From Hymenobacter sp. DG01 (GTDB taxonomy: Bacteria > Bacteroidota > Bacteroidia > Cytophagales > Hymenobacteraceae), in NCBI RefSeq assembly GCF_006352025.1, contig NZ_CP040936.1:3040001-3104000 (forward strand): 64,000 nt of DNA. Reading direction: 5' to 3'. This document shows, piece by piece, positions 1 to 9,093 of this stretch. The stretch's first letter is position 1. The number at the start of each line of letters is the position of its first letter. Both the position numbers and the translations under genes were made by a program. The notes under the pieces are model-generated. The model was not told where the DNA came from and made no database searches. It saw only the letters and a program-made list of their open reading frames with translations.

Positions 1-377
1 ACCCATTAGTTGGCTTTTGCAAGGAAAAGTGAAAAGTTTTTTTGCTGCTCTCGCCCGCTTCCGGCTGAATCGGGGTGCAAAGGTAACACCACCCGTTTCA
101 CTTTCGCAAGCCTGAATCGAAAAAAACTTTTTGCGTGTTTTCTTCGAGAAAAGGGCCTGGGCCAGATGCCATCGGCTTGATCGGGCAAGAAGCGCACCGC
201 GTCTTCTTCCGCCGCCCCTACCGCGTTTCGGTTTGGGAGTGCAAAAGTGCAGGGTCTGCTTCGGATTTCCAAACCCAGTCCCGCCTTTTTTCGTTCAAGG
301 CCGTTGTTGTAAGGTCTGTTGGCACGGCTATTACCTGATAATCAGATTTCTACTTACCTGAGTGTTTTGATACTTTT
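1..377. other. Left-edge spacer without a supported gene
   Basis: No reading frame here has a convincing protein; the short open frames are arginine/proline-rich and look like chance products of GC-rich DNA. The stretch holds one leftward promoter (78-109), listed separately, which would serve a gene lying beyond the left edge. Nothing else is recognisable. Confidence 0.5.
78..109 (-). promoter_or_regulatory. Bacteroidota-type promoter for a leftward gene outside the window
   Basis: Read on the minus strand this is TTG (109-107), a 21-nt spacer, then TACCTTTG (85-78), which matches the Bacteroidota -33/-7 pattern TTTG...TAnnTTTG. No start codon follows before the edge with a supported gene. 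Confidence 0.5.
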
Positions 378-1679
378 TCACCTTACCGTTGCGGGTGAGA
401 ATACATCAGATAAAATAGGGAGGGTAGTACGTGGCCTTTGGGACTCGTAGCGGGCTATTGTTTCGCCTAGAGCAGCGAGAAAAGGCAGACCGATGGACTC
501 GTACTCATAGACTCCATCATTAATAACACCATCTTTATTAACGTATAGGACCGCACTAAGGAAAAACTCTGTGCGGCGCGTGGAATCGGCAAAGTAGGCC
601 ACATCGGCGAGATAGCCGTGGGACATGCCCACTACATTATATATATGTACATCCGATTGGGCCGGGTTGGTGCGCTGGCGGCCGTAGTAGAGATATTTCT
701 TGTAGGCATCGAAATAGCTTGATGATTTATACAGACTGTAGCCTGAGCTATGAGGAGTTTGGTGCAGGTAGTAGCGCAGAAACGCGTAATCGGTGGGGGT
801 TAGCTGGAAACGCTGGTGCTCAGGTACGCTTGCCGGAAACAGAATAGACTTCAGTATATCTGTAACGTCTTGCAGAGGTAAGTAATTGGCGGTGGTAAAG
901 TCATACGCGCGCTGGATTATACGGCCGCCGGCTTGGTGGGCGCGTCCTTTAGCAATAGGGCCTATGGGGTAGGTATAAGGAAGAGGATTCAGGGTAGCAG
1001 CCTGCCGGTAACTTATCTGACCGGTATGGGGGTCCTGGAACTCAATAGGGTTTGTGTGGCGGTTAGCAGTTGTATCACAGGGAGCGAAACGGCGAACAAT
1101 GCGAGCATTTGAGTACCCGAGCTGGCTTAGACGAGCATTAATAGCTCCTTGGCCGAGAAATTCATAGAGCCGATTATAAGCCTGGTTGTCGCTGACCAGC
1201 AACATGCGCTTGATATAATTTCCGACGGTGTTGATTCGGTCTGAATCGGAGGAGGCAATGAATGGGGCCGCCGTCTGGCATCGGAAGCCTACCCCGGTGG
1301 CCATGGGTGAACGACGCGTAAGCCCGGGCCGGCGCAGCTGGTCAAGCTTTTCCAAGGCTAAGGCCGCGGTAGGGAGTTTGACCAGACTAGCTGGGTTGAA
1401 ATACTGACGGGCATCGAGGCGGAAATCGTGCTGTACGAAATGAGGCTGTTGGTTGGCGTCGCGGTTAATTTGGGTATAGATGATTTGCAGCTCGTATTGG
1501 CTGGCGCGACTTACCACAGAGGTCAAGCGTGAATCAGTGTGCAGCAGACTATCCAGCAGGGAGCTGTTAGGGACCCGCACGGGAATACTGGCAGGGGTAA
1601 CCCGGGCGGCGGGATACTGGCTACTGCACACAAAAGCGCACCACAGGAGCAGGATAGTAGAAGTGAACCGAGAGTACAT
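378..1679 (-). CDS. Class A beta-lactamase-related serine hydrolase, exported
   Basis: This 433-residue protein begins with a hydrophobic signal-like segment (residues 1-20). It carries an SxxK motif, S98-L-V-K101, and an SDN motif at 163-165, the spacing expected of class A beta-lactamases and related penicillin-recognising hydrolases. The third motif is not canonical: where KTG is expected there is V-V-G followed by MSHGYLAD near residue 350. It therefore may act on peptidoglycan-like or other amides rather than be a resistance enzyme; the substrate cannot be read from sequence. It is about 130 residues longer than a classical class A enzyme. It stands alone, separated from the next gene by a perfect 18-bp hairpin. 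Confidence 0.75.
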   Translation of the reverse strand: MYSRFTSTILLLWCAFVCSSQYPAARVTPASIPVRVPNSSLLDSLLHTDSRLTSVVSRASQYELQIIYTQINRDANQQPHFVQHDFRLDARQYFNPASLVKLPTAALALEKLDQLRRPGLTRRSPMATGVGFRCQTAAPFIASSDSDRINTVGNYIKRMLLVSDNQAYNRLYEFLGQGAINARLSQLGYSNARIVRRFAPCDTTANRHTNPIEFQDPHTGQISYRQAATLNPLPYTYPIGPIAKGRAHQAGGRIIQRAYDFTTANYLPLQDVTDILKSILFPASVPEHQRFQLTPTDYAFLRYYLHQTPHSSGYSLYKSSSYFDAYKKYLYYGRQRTNPAQSDVHIYNVVGMSHGYLADVAYFADSTRRTEFFLSAVLYVNKDGVINDGVYEYESIGLPFLAALGETIARYESQRPRTTLPILSDVFSPATVR

Positions 1680-1723
1680 ACTATATAAGGTAGGTAAAGG
1701 TGGTCAGTCCGTTTCTATACCCC

Positions 1724-1778
1724 CTTCTAAAAGAATAAGAGCTGCTCCGGGAAGAAGCAACTCTTATTCTTTTAGAAG
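1724..1778 (-). terminator. 18-bp perfect hairpin
   Basis: Arms 1724-1741 and 1761-1778 are perfectly complementary around a 19-nt loop. It lies 15 bp beyond the stop of the leftward lipoprotein gene, so it probably ends that transcript. There is no T-tract, so intrinsic termination is uncertain. Confidence 0.55.
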
Positions 1779-1792
1779 CAGGACCGATTCTG

Positions 1793-3013
1793 CTACTGCA
1801 CGGGGGTAGTACGATGCGCCAGGAGAAGGTTTGACTCGTTGGGGCGCCAGTTGTAGCCGGTGCCGAAGGGTAGTAGCCGGGCCGGGTTGGCGGTGTCGGC
1901 GTAGGCTGTGGTTAGCTCCGGCTGGTAGTGCTTGGCAAAGAGGTTGATGGGGCGTTTATAGGTTCCGTAGAAGGTAAACTGCCAATCGGCAGCCGGCCGG
2001 AAGTACTTCATGGCAATACCCGAATCGTCCTGCAAAACATAGTTGCTACGCTCCAATACCAGATTCCGGACTTTGCTGAAATAGGTTTTATGCATGAGGT
2101 AGGTGGCCGATTTTACATAGGTAGTCAATGGACCTAAGGAACGGACATACTTCAGGGCAGCCTCCTGGGTAGTACCCAGTTTCCAGTCGCTGAGGTCAGC
2201 AGAGAAATACAGAACGGTCTTTTTCTGGCCGGCCGGGGTGCGCAGGATCATTTCAACCCCAGGTACCATTTTAGGTCCCGGGCGCTGAATGGCCGCCGTA
2301 TCGGCCGCAGCTAGTTCTCCTTCGGGGGTAAGCTGGATGTAGCGCACGGCCTCTACCTGATGATTGGTGCGGGCAGCAAACAGCATCATCAGAGGTAGGG
2401 CCCCATCCAGCTCTACTGATTTCAGATCCACCGCCATGTCATTGGTGCGGAAAAAGCTGAAGTTGAGCACTGACCACAACGAGGCTTTTAGGGCCGTGAA
2501 CAAACGGGGGTTCGCCAGAGTAGCCTGGCGCGGAACACTCCCTACCGGCTCCAGTCCCATAAGCACATACGTGGAGCTGGTGGGGAACATGGTGGTTACG
2601 TTCAGGAAATCGGGGCCACTAAAGGGGTAGAAGATGGTAGGACTGGCCGCGCGGGCAGAATCAAGCTCCTGCCGAGCCCAGGCTTCTATCTTAGTGGTGC
2701 GGGTAGCATGATAGTTGGTCCAGCTTTTGGCGGCATCGGCGGCGTAGGACTGCCAGCCCGGCTGGGCGGTCAGCGGCCGCAGGCCACTGGCCTTGCTGAC
2801 GGGTAGCCCGGCCAGGTAGGCTGCTACGTTGTGGGTCGCCGATGTATCGGGGGCGGCGGGCTTGGCGGCCGGCACCGGCGAAGTGGTGGCTGAATCGGGC
2901 GGCGTGGCCGGGGATGCGGCGGGCTGCTCAGTACGAGCTGACTTTTGATCGGAGCAGGCGGCCAGCACCGCTACCATAACCGGCAATAGCAGCCGGGTGA
3001 CGAAAGAACGCAT
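1793..3013 (-). CDS. Lipoprotein of unknown function
   Basis: The product is 406 residues from the ATG at 3013. That start is chosen because it gives a clean lipoprotein signal with lipobox L-A-A-C and lipidated Cys20; a longer in-frame extension upstream would bury the signal. Residues about 22-60 form an Ala/Pro/Ser/Thr-rich linker, followed by a globular part of about 330 residues with no motif I recognise (landmarks: TTMFPTSSTYVLMGLEP and LYFSADLSDWKLG). It is probably tethered in the periplasm or to the outer membrane. It lies 61 bp downstream of the ion channel gene and may be cotranscribed with it. Confidence 0.75.
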   Translation of the reverse strand: MRSFVTRLLLPVMVAVLAACSDQKSARTEQPAASPATPPDSATTSPVPAAKPAAPDTSATHNVAAYLAGLPVSKASGLRPLTAQPGWQSYAADAAKSWTNYHATRTTKIEAWARQELDSARAASPTIFYPFSGPDFLNVTTMFPTSSTYVLMGLEPVGSVPRQATLANPRLFTALKASLWSVLNFSFFRTNDMAVDLKSVELDGALPLMMLFAARTNHQVEAVRYIQLTPEGELAAADTAAIQRPGPKMVPGVEMILRTPAGQKKTVLYFSADLSDWKLGTTQEAALKYVRSLGPLTTYVKSATYLMHKTYFSKVRNLVLERSNYVLQDDSGIAMKYFRPAADWQFTFYGTYKRPINLFAKHYQPELTTAYADTANPARLLPFGTGYNWRPNESNLLLAHRTTPVQ

Positions 3014-3074
3014 ACAAACTATACAGTGGAGAGAGGGCCGAAAGGTAAATAATATAGCGCTGAGCTTATGCGGC

Positions 3075-3905
3075 TCAGAGCTTCTCGCCGCAGCGCCAGC
3101 AAAATTCGGCTTCCGGCCGGTGCTCAGTGGCCTGGCAAACGTGGCAGATAACCTGTTTATAAGGAGCAGGTGTGTTTTGCGGTGAGGCCATCTGGGCGGA
3201 AACAATGCCGGTAGGCACGGCAATGATGGCATAGCCCAGAATCATGAGCACCGAGGCCAGTGTCTGACCCAGAACCGTAACCGGCGATATATCTCCGTAG
3301 CCTACCGTAGTTAGGGTAACGATGGCCCAGTAAATACTTTTCGGAATACTGGTAAAGCCGTTTTCGCCACCTTCTACTACGTACATCAAAGTCCCAATAA
3401 CCACTACCAGCGTCAGTACGGCCGTCAGGAAGACCAGTATTTTGAAGCGGCTGGCTTTGAGGGCCCGCACAATAAACTCGCCTTCCCCAACGAAGTGGCC
3501 CAGCTTGAAAATGCGGAATACGCGCAGCAGGCGGAGCGTGCGAATGACGAGCAGGTACTGACTACCGGCAACCAGTAAACTTATCAGGGTAGGCGCCAGG
3601 GCCAGAAAATCGATGATACCCAGCAGGCTTAATGCGTAAGTGAGCGGGCGCCGCACCACAATCAGGCGGGCCAGATACTCCAGCATGAAAGCGCCAGTGA
3701 ATATCCACTCCACTACCCGCAGGTAGGGCCCGTACTGCGCATTAATGCTTCTGACGCTTTCCAGCATCACTACTACCACACTCAGCAAAATAGCCCACAG
3801 CAAGGCAATGTCGAAGGAACGCCCGGCGGGCGTATCCGATTCGAAAATGATGCTGTAAGCCTTCTGTTTCCAGGAAGGCAGCGGGTGGGCGTCGGGGGTT
3901 TCCAT
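3075..3905 (-). CDS. Voltage-gated-type potassium channel with C-terminal zinc ribbon
   Basis: This 276-residue inner-membrane protein has the six-helix Kv layout. The S4-like segment has arginines every third residue (R122, R125, R128, R131), and the selectivity filter TVGYGD lies at residues 200-205, which indicates K+ selectivity. Unusually, the cytoplasmic tail ends in a small zinc-ribbon-like module with cysteines 254, 257, 269 and 272. Its start lies 18 bp from the stop of the APC permease gene, so the two form a likely operon. Gating by voltage is inferred from the S4 charges; a regulatory role for the zinc module is speculative. Confidence 0.9.
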   Translation of the reverse strand: METPDAHPLPSWKQKAYSIIFESDTPAGRSFDIALLWAILLSVVVVMLESVRSINAQYGPYLRVVEWIFTGAFMLEYLARLIVVRRPLTYALSLLGIIDFLALAPTLISLLVAGSQYLLVIRTLRLLRVFRIFKLGHFVGEGEFIVRALKASRFKILVFLTAVLTLVVVIGTLMYVVEGGENGFTSIPKSIYWAIVTLTTVGYGDISPVTVLGQTLASVLMILGYAIIAVPTGIVSAQMASPQNTPAPYKQVICHVCQATEHRPEAEFCWRCGEKL

Positions 3906-3923
3906 ACCGTAGAGAAAGTCTGA

Positions 3924-5258
3924 TTACGACTGGGAGCTGGCCTGGGGTTGATGCCCCAGCCGCTGTCCCACGAAATAAACCAGCAGCCCAACGGCGAGCG
4001 TACCCAGCCCATACAGCGTTTCCCAGGGTTTGCTGCCGGCAATAAACCAGAGCGTCCAGCCATTGAGCAGCAGGAAAAGCAGCGGAGTAACCGGATACCC
4101 CCACGCCCGGTACGGCCGCGGAAGCCTGGGCTGCCGAAAACGCAGCACAAACAAGCCCAGAACCGTCAGGAACGTGAACAGGCTCAGTACAAAGCCAGCA
4201 TAGAGCAGCACCTGCTCGAACGTAGCAGTCAGGATGAAAAGCAAGGTAAGCGCGGTTTGAAACAGGGTTGCCCGCACCGGAATACCTTTCGGGCTTACGC
4301 GGGCCAGGGGCCGCAGGGCCGGCAGGTCCTCCCCCATTACTTGCACAATACGCGGCCCAGCGAAAATCATGGAGCTAACCGTGGACACCAGCAAAACGGC
4401 AATGGCGCCGCCCATCACCCGTCCGGCCGTAGGCCCGAACAGCGTAGTTGCTACCACAAAGCCTACCTCCAACTGTCCTTTCAAGGCGCTGATAGGGGTT
4501 GAGTAGAGGAAAACGAAGTTCAGACCAACATAAAGCAGCAGAACGATAATTGTTCCGACGAGCAGAATCCGGGGCAGGTTCCGCTGGGGCTGGTGCACTT
4601 CGCCCGTCAGGTAAACGGCCGCGTTCCAGCCCGAGTAGGCATACGAAACATAAATCAGCGAAACGGCAAAGGCGGGGCTAAGCAGCTGGCCCCAATCGGC
4701 TGAGGTACGGGGCGCGAAGTGCATGGCCTGCGGACTAGCCACGGCCAGCCCTACCCCAATAAAACTCACCAATACCAGCACTTTCAGGGCTGTAATCAGT
4801 ACCTGCAGGCGGCTGCCAGCCTGCCGACTGCTCATGTGCACGGCTGCCAGGGCCAGCACTACCCCTATCGACATGCCGACGGGTGACACCGCAGGCCATA
4901 CACTCTGGGCGTAGCGCCCCAGAGCCATAGCAGCCAAGGCGGTGGGGGCCGCAAACCCTACCGTAGAGGATACCCACCCCGAGAGAAACCCCACCGCAGG
5001 ATGATAAATGCGGGATAAATAGTGGTACTCGCCACCTGAGCGGGGCATGGCAGCGGCCAGCTCACCGTAGCTCAGCGCGCCGCACAGCGCAATAATCCCC
5101 CCTACCCCCCACAACATCAGCAAGGCAAATCCGCTCTGGATATCGGCTACCTGAAACCCCAAGCTGGTAAAAACCCCTGTGCCCACCATGTTGGCTACCA
5201 CAATGGCAATACCCGTCAGGACGCTGATTTTGTAAGTAGAAGGAGCTGATGAAGGCAT
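3924..5258 (-). CDS. APC-superfamily amino acid permease
   Basis: This 444-residue protein has about 12 hydrophobic segments. Its first helix carries the APC signature GIAIVVANMVGTGVF (unwound G-rich TM1 substrate site), and TM6-TM8 resemble the LAT/SteT amino acid exchanger branch. It should move amino acids across the inner membrane; which ones is not evident. It is the first gene of a probable operon with the potassium channel downstream. A strong bidirectional hairpin (5326-5395) isolates it from the DUF2480 gene upstream. Confidence 0.88.
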   Translation of the reverse strand: MPSSAPSTYKISVLTGIAIVVANMVGTGVFTSLGFQVADIQSGFALLMLWGVGGIIALCGALSYGELAAAMPRSGGEYHYLSRIYHPAVGFLSGWVSSTVGFAAPTALAAMALGRYAQSVWPAVSPVGMSIGVVLALAAVHMSSRQAGSRLQVLITALKVLVLVSFIGVGLAVASPQAMHFAPRTSADWGQLLSPAFAVSLIYVSYAYSGWNAAVYLTGEVHQPQRNLPRILLVGTIIVLLLYVGLNFVFLYSTPISALKGQLEVGFVVATTLFGPTAGRVMGGAIAVLLVSTVSSMIFAGPRIVQVMGEDLPALRPLARVSPKGIPVRATLFQTALTLLFILTATFEQVLLYAGFVLSLFTFLTVLGLFVLRFRQPRLPRPYRAWGYPVTPLLFLLLNGWTLWFIAGSKPWETLYGLGTLAVGLLVYFVGQRLGHQPQASSQS

Positions 5259-5325
5259 GCAATGGTTAGGTTAGAGGAAACCAAAGATGCGGAGGTTCAG
5301 GATAACGCTCTCGTGCAAACCCCAT

Positions 5326-5395
5326 AAAAAGGCCTTCGGGTGAAGAGGCACCGGCCGGAAAACCAGCCAACGCCTCTTCACTCGAAGGCCTTTTT
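5326..5395. terminator. Bidirectional hairpin terminator
   Basis: Arms 5326-5349 and 5372-5395 pair over 24 bp with one mismatch. The outer ends are AAAAA on the left and TTTTT on the right, giving U-tracts in both directions. It terminates the leftward DUF2480 gene and shields the permease gene. Confidence 0.85.
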
Positions 5396-5420
5396 GTATT
5401 TCGCTTCAGTTGGAAACGTC

Positions 5421-5939
5421 CTACTGCTGTACTGCTTTCGGGCGCTTATACAGCGGAACCGTGCTGCAGGGCTCGCCATACATAATGCTGCTGGTTACCG
5501 GCAGCAGCTTCTGCATGATGGCTACATAGGCGTAAGTAGGCACAGGTTTGTCGCCGCAGCCTTTTACTACCACTTTCGCATCGTGGTACTGCGCTACATC
5601 AATGGCAGCAATAGCCTCATGGAACAACTCCTGCTCCAGAGCTTCCAGGCTCCCGAACACGTAGCGGTGCGCATGATTCTGAAGCTTGGTGGCCAGCAGC
5701 ATGTAGGCCCAGGTTGGCACAATGGCATCGGCCGAGCAGATGATGGCCACGTTTTTGCCGTCGTACTGGCTCCAGTCGTGGGTTTTGATAAACTCGCGGA
5801 AGTCTTTCTCACGCAGCATCAGCCCGTGAAACAAATTATCCTTGATGTCATACTCTACCCGCTCGCCCGGATGAATAAACTCTTCGAGGTTGAGGGTAGT
5901 AAGGGCGCTTTGCGCCACGCGGTTGATGAATTCGTCCAT
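5421..5939 (-). CDS. DUF2480 family protein
   Basis: This 172-residue protein starts at the ATG at 5939; an in-frame TTG at 5951 is the only upstream alternative. The sequence matches what I know of the DUF2480 family, a small cytoplasmic protein conserved in Bacteroidota (landmarks: VAIICSADAIVPTWAYMLL and KGCGDKPVPTYAYV). Function is unknown. It is the last gene of the leftward run that begins at rpmH and is followed by a strong terminator. Confidence 0.8.
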   Translation of the reverse strand: MDEFINRVAQSALTTLNLEEFIHPGERVEYDIKDNLFHGLMLREKDFREFIKTHDWSQYDGKNVAIICSADAIVPTWAYMLLATKLQNHAHRYVFGSLEALEQELFHEAIAAIDVAQYHDAKVVVKGCGDKPVPTYAYVAIMQKLLPVTSSIMYGEPCSTVPLYKRPKAVQQ

Positions 5940-6016
5940 GATATACGCCAACTTAAGGTTAGCTATTGACTGAAACGGTCATTGCCTTTTGAAACTACCG
6001 GGCCTGGGGGAGCAGC

Positions 6017-6724
6017 CTACTGGCCCGGCTTATTTTTGGGAGTGGTAGTGTGCACTTCCTTTAAGTAAAAAGGCTCGTAGTAGGCTACGCTCTGAAATTC
6101 CTGCTGCTGGTAAGCGGCTACGCCCAGCGCGCCCACTGCTACCGCCGAAGGCTCTACCCCTGACAGAAACTCAGCGCGGGTGTTAGACCCTACCAGCGGC
6201 TGGAACTTCTGCGCCCCACCACCAAAGAATAACAAGGAGTGGTGGGCTAAATGTTCGGCCAGTGTGGCCTGGTCCAGCACCAGGGGGGTAGGCGCCAGCA
6301 CTTCCGTTGCGTCGGAGCGGTAGATGGCCGCGTATACTTCCATCCGGCGGGCGTCCAGCATGGGGCAGTACAGGTACTGCTCAGAGCGGGCCGTGCGGCT
6401 AGCTACCTGGTAGGCCATACTGCGTAGGGTGCTCACGGCCAGCAACGGAATATCCAGGGCGTAGCACAGTCCTTTGGCGGCAGCAGCCCCAATGCGCAGC
6501 CCCGTGTACGACCCCGGCCCATCCGATACAGCTACCGCCGCCAGGTTGGGTAGGGTATGCAGGGTATTCTCCAGCAGCTGATGGATGAGTACGCTCAGGT
6601 GCGAGGAGTGCGACTTTTCCAGCCGCAACTCCGATTGGCCTATCAGCTTCCCATCATCAATTTGATGCAGAGCAACAGAGCAAACCGGCGAGGAGGTTTC
6701 AAGGGAAAGCAGCAACTTAGACAT
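6017..6724 (-). CDS. tsaB: tRNA threonylcarbamoyladenosine biosynthesis protein TsaB
   Basis: TsaB (235 residues) is the inactive-paralogue partner of TsaD in the complex that installs t6A at position 37 of ANN-decoding tRNAs in the cytoplasm. The family signature GPGSYTGLRIG is at residues 69-79, and the N-terminal ASKHA fold starts with LLSLETSSPVCSVAL. It has its own -7 box, TACCTTTG, only 4 bp upstream of the ATG, so its mRNA is probably leaderless. A terminator of the upstream protease gene lies immediately before that promoter. Confidence 0.93.
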   Translation of the reverse strand: MSKLLLSLETSSPVCSVALHQIDDGKLIGQSELRLEKSHSSHLSVLIHQLLENTLHTLPNLAAVAVSDGPGSYTGLRIGAAAAKGLCYALDIPLLAVSTLRSMAYQVASRTARSEQYLYCPMLDARRMEVYAAIYRSDATEVLAPTPLVLDQATLAEHLAHHSLLFFGGGAQKFQPLVGSNTRAEFLSGVEPSAVAVGALGVAAYQQQEFQSVAYYEPFYLKEVHTTTPKNKPGQ

Positions 6725-6728
6725 GATG

Positions 6729-6736
6729 CAAAGGTA
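6729..6736 (-). promoter_or_regulatory. -7 box of tsaB
   Basis: TACCTTTG on the minus strand ends 4 bp before the tsaB ATG. Transcription would start at or beside the start codon. The nearest -33-like TTG (6763-6761) is 24 nt away, longer than usual. Confidence 0.6.
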
Positions 6737-6764
6737 AGGCAGCTACCGGGAAGACGGTTGCAAA

Positions 6765-6799
6765 AGCAAAAAGCAGCTCGTTCTGAGCTGCTTTTTGCT
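6765..6799 (-). terminator. Intrinsic terminator of the S41 protease gene
   Basis: A 15-bp perfect stem (6765-6779 with 6785-6799) with a 5-nt loop carries internal T5 runs. It lies 28 bp beyond the protease stop codon. Confidence 0.8.
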
Positions 6800-6826
6800 T
6801 TCTGGAGTTCTTAGTTTCCTGCTGTG

Positions 6827-8536
6827 CTACTTCCCTCCTGCCGTGCTACGCTTGGCTTCGGGGCGGGTTTTGGCCTCCAGGGTGCCGGGCTTGAGCAGGG
6901 CGGTGTAGCGGGGCTGGTCGTTGAGCACGTTCAGAGCCATCAGGATGTTGGGGTCGTCGTCGAAGCTGGCCTCCACGCTGCCCTTCTGGAAGTAATAGCG
7001 CGACACAATTTCCTGCTCCAGCAGCTCCCGGATTTCAGGCTTGAAACGCATGAGGTCGTTGGCCTTGTTGGTAGTTACCTTTTTGCGCATGCCCTCCAGC
7101 TCCGTTTTCACGTCGTCGTAGTGCTTTTCCTCCTTCACTTTTTTAGTAAGCTCGGCCAGCGCTTTTTCCGCGTCGGTGCTGTAGCTGATGTCCTTGCCCT
7201 TCAGGTAATCAACAAACTTCTGGTAGTCGGCATCCGAGAGCTTGAACTGCCGGGCGGGGGCAATGCTGGCGTGCTCAGACCGGTAGCGGGTGGCGTAGTC
7301 GAACAGGTAGCTTTTCTGGAGCAGCACACGGGTGATGTCGGCAATTTCGCGGTCCTGCACTTCCACATCAGGAGCTACCCCGCCACCATCATACACCGTG
7401 CGGCCAGCCACGGTCCGGAAGGACGTACGCAGCGAGTCGGGCACTTTGCCCAGCGTCCCGTCTTCGGCCCGGTGCGTGTAGTCGATTTCCTGAATGCAAC
7501 GGCCACTGGGGATATAGTATTTGGCCGTCGTCACTTTGAGCTGGGAGTTGTAGCTCAAGGGGCGGGTAGCCTGCACCAGACCTTTACCAAACGTACGCTC
7601 CCCTACCAGCACGGCGCGGTCGTAATCCTGCAGTACGCCGGATACAATCTCGGAGGCCGAAGCCGAGCGGTTGCTGGTAATAACCACCATCGGAATCTGG
7701 GTGTCCAGCGGGGCATCGAGGGCCTTGTAGGTTTTATTCCAGTCGGAAACTTTGCCTTTGGTGCTCACGATGTCGCGGCCCTTGTCCACGAACAGGTTGG
7801 AGATATTCACGGCCTCGTTAAGCAGGCCGCCCGGGTTGTCCCGAATATCAAAGATGAGCTTTTTAGCGCCCTGCTCCTTAAGCTTGGCCACGGCCAGCCG
7901 CACTTCCTTGCCCGCGTCCACGGTAAAGCCCGACAGCTGGAAATAGCCGACTTCCGAAGTGAGCATGCCGTAGTACGGCACATTATCCACCTGAATCTTG
8001 TCGCGGGTGATGTTGATTTCTACGGGCGCATCCTGGCCGTAGCGCGTCACCATCAGCTTCACCAGGGAGTTGGCCTGGCCCTTCAGCAGCTTGCTGATGT
8101 CGGAGTTGGTTTTCTTATCAACGCTGACCCCGTTAATGCTCAGAATTTCGTCGCCGGGCAGCAAACCAGCTTTTTGGGCGGGGTAGCCTTCGTAGGCTGC
8201 CTGCACAACCGTTCGTCCGCTTCGCTTCACGACTACTGCCCCGATACCCCCGTACTGCCCGGTGGTCATGGTCCGGAAGTCCTCGATATCGTCCTCGGGA
8301 ATGTAGTTAGTGTAGGGGTCCAGCGACTTGAGCATCGCATCGATACCCGTTTTCACCAGCTTGGCCGGCGGCACCTCGTCCACGTAATAGGTATTCACTT
8401 CCTTGAACAGGGTAGCGAAAATGTCGAGGTTCTTGGCTATTTCGAAATACCGCTCATTATCAGAAGCCGAGCGGAAGGATACGAGCAGCGCCGCTCCACC
8501 AAGCAGGGCAACGGCGGCCAGGGATTTTTTGCGCAT
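6827..8536 (-). CDS. S41 family C-terminal processing protease
   Basis: This 569-residue protein starts at the ATG at 8536, giving MRKK plus a hydrophobic export segment; six residues upstream also remain open. An N-terminal helical region is followed by a PDZ domain (landmark GLLPGDEILSINGVSV) and the S41 tail-specific protease domain. The catalytic serine is in NRSASASEI and the catalytic lysine in ERTFGKGLVQ. It degrades or processes exported proteins from their C-termini in the periplasm. The gene follows rnpA in the rpmH-rnpA cluster, an arrangement common in Bacteroidota. A full-length open frame on the opposite strand (6824-8548) is a GC artefact. Confidence 0.92.
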   Translation of the reverse strand: MRKKSLAAVALLGGAALLVSFRSASDNERYFEIAKNLDIFATLFKEVNTYYVDEVPPAKLVKTGIDAMLKSLDPYTNYIPEDDIEDFRTMTTGQYGGIGAVVVKRSGRTVVQAAYEGYPAQKAGLLPGDEILSINGVSVDKKTNSDISKLLKGQANSLVKLMVTRYGQDAPVEINITRDKIQVDNVPYYGMLTSEVGYFQLSGFTVDAGKEVRLAVAKLKEQGAKKLIFDIRDNPGGLLNEAVNISNLFVDKGRDIVSTKGKVSDWNKTYKALDAPLDTQIPMVVITSNRSASASEIVSGVLQDYDRAVLVGERTFGKGLVQATRPLSYNSQLKVTTAKYYIPSGRCIQEIDYTHRAEDGTLGKVPDSLRTSFRTVAGRTVYDGGGVAPDVEVQDREIADITRVLLQKSYLFDYATRYRSEHASIAPARQFKLSDADYQKFVDYLKGKDISYSTDAEKALAELTKKVKEEKHYDDVKTELEGMRKKVTTNKANDLMRFKPEIRELLEQEIVSRYYFQKGSVEASFDDDPNILMALNVLNDQPRYTALLKPGTLEAKTRPEAKRSTAGGK

Positions 8537-8630
8537 AAACGGGGCTGAAAGCAACTAAACGACCCTACGGTATGCCTTGCTTCCGTTCTTCACGCTCAGG
8601 GTGAACAGCCGGATAGCCAGGCATCTGTAC

Positions 8631-9056
8631 CTAAGAACCGGCTCCTCCCGCAGGAGTTGCACGGGCTTCATTGAGCAAACGCTCTAGCCCTGAAATTAAT
8701 TTTTTTTCAACCAGCGCGAAAGGCTTTTTTTCCTTGCCCGTGTAGATAATTGCCAGGCGGCCGAGGCAATGCCCCCCCTCGGCTTCCAGGAGCCGATATT
8801 TGTTGAGGCGGTAGGCTTCGCGCATCAGGCGCTTAAGGTAATTGCGGTCCACGGCGCGCTTAAAGCTGCGCTTGCTAACGCTTACCAGCACCTGGGGCGG
8901 CTCGGCGGTAGGCACTTCCGTAGGCAGCCACACGAGCCGCAGGGGGTATAAACCAAAAGAAGAACCCCGGCCGAAAAGCTCTTCGATAAGCTTTTTACGG
9001 CACAGATGTTCTTCTTTCGGAAACGAAAAGGAGCGCACGTCGGGTGTAGAGTTCAT
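8631..9056 (-). CDS. rnpA: Ribonuclease P protein component
   Basis: RnpA (141 residues from the ATG at 9056; a GTG at 9077 would add 7) binds the RNase P RNA and helps it remove 5' leaders from tRNA precursors. The family motif is present as VDRNYLKRLMREAYR, and the usual basic, compact character is clear. It follows rpmH by 37 bp, the near-universal rpmH-rnpA pairing, and shares the rpmH promoter. The RNase P RNA gene is not in this window. Confidence 0.93.
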   Translation of the reverse strand: MNSTPDVRSFSFPKEEHLCRKKLIEELFGRGSSFGLYPLRLVWLPTEVPTAEPPQVLVSVSKRSFKRAVDRNYLKRLMREAYRLNKYRLLEAEGGHCLGRLAIIYTGKEKKPFALVEKKLISGLERLLNEARATPAGGAGS

Positions 9057-9093
9057 CGGCCCCGAGAGTGGCTGCACAGAAGCCGGCAGCGGC

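Noticed and set aside
6..361. Several small frames at the left edge
   Set aside because: Arg/Pro-rich or cysteine-rich chance frames without start context or similarity.
6824..8548. 574-codon open frame opposite the S41 protease
   Set aside because: It mirrors the protease exactly, with composition rich in His, Gly, Val and Leu as expected for the complement of GC-rich codons. The protease has conserved catalytic motifs.
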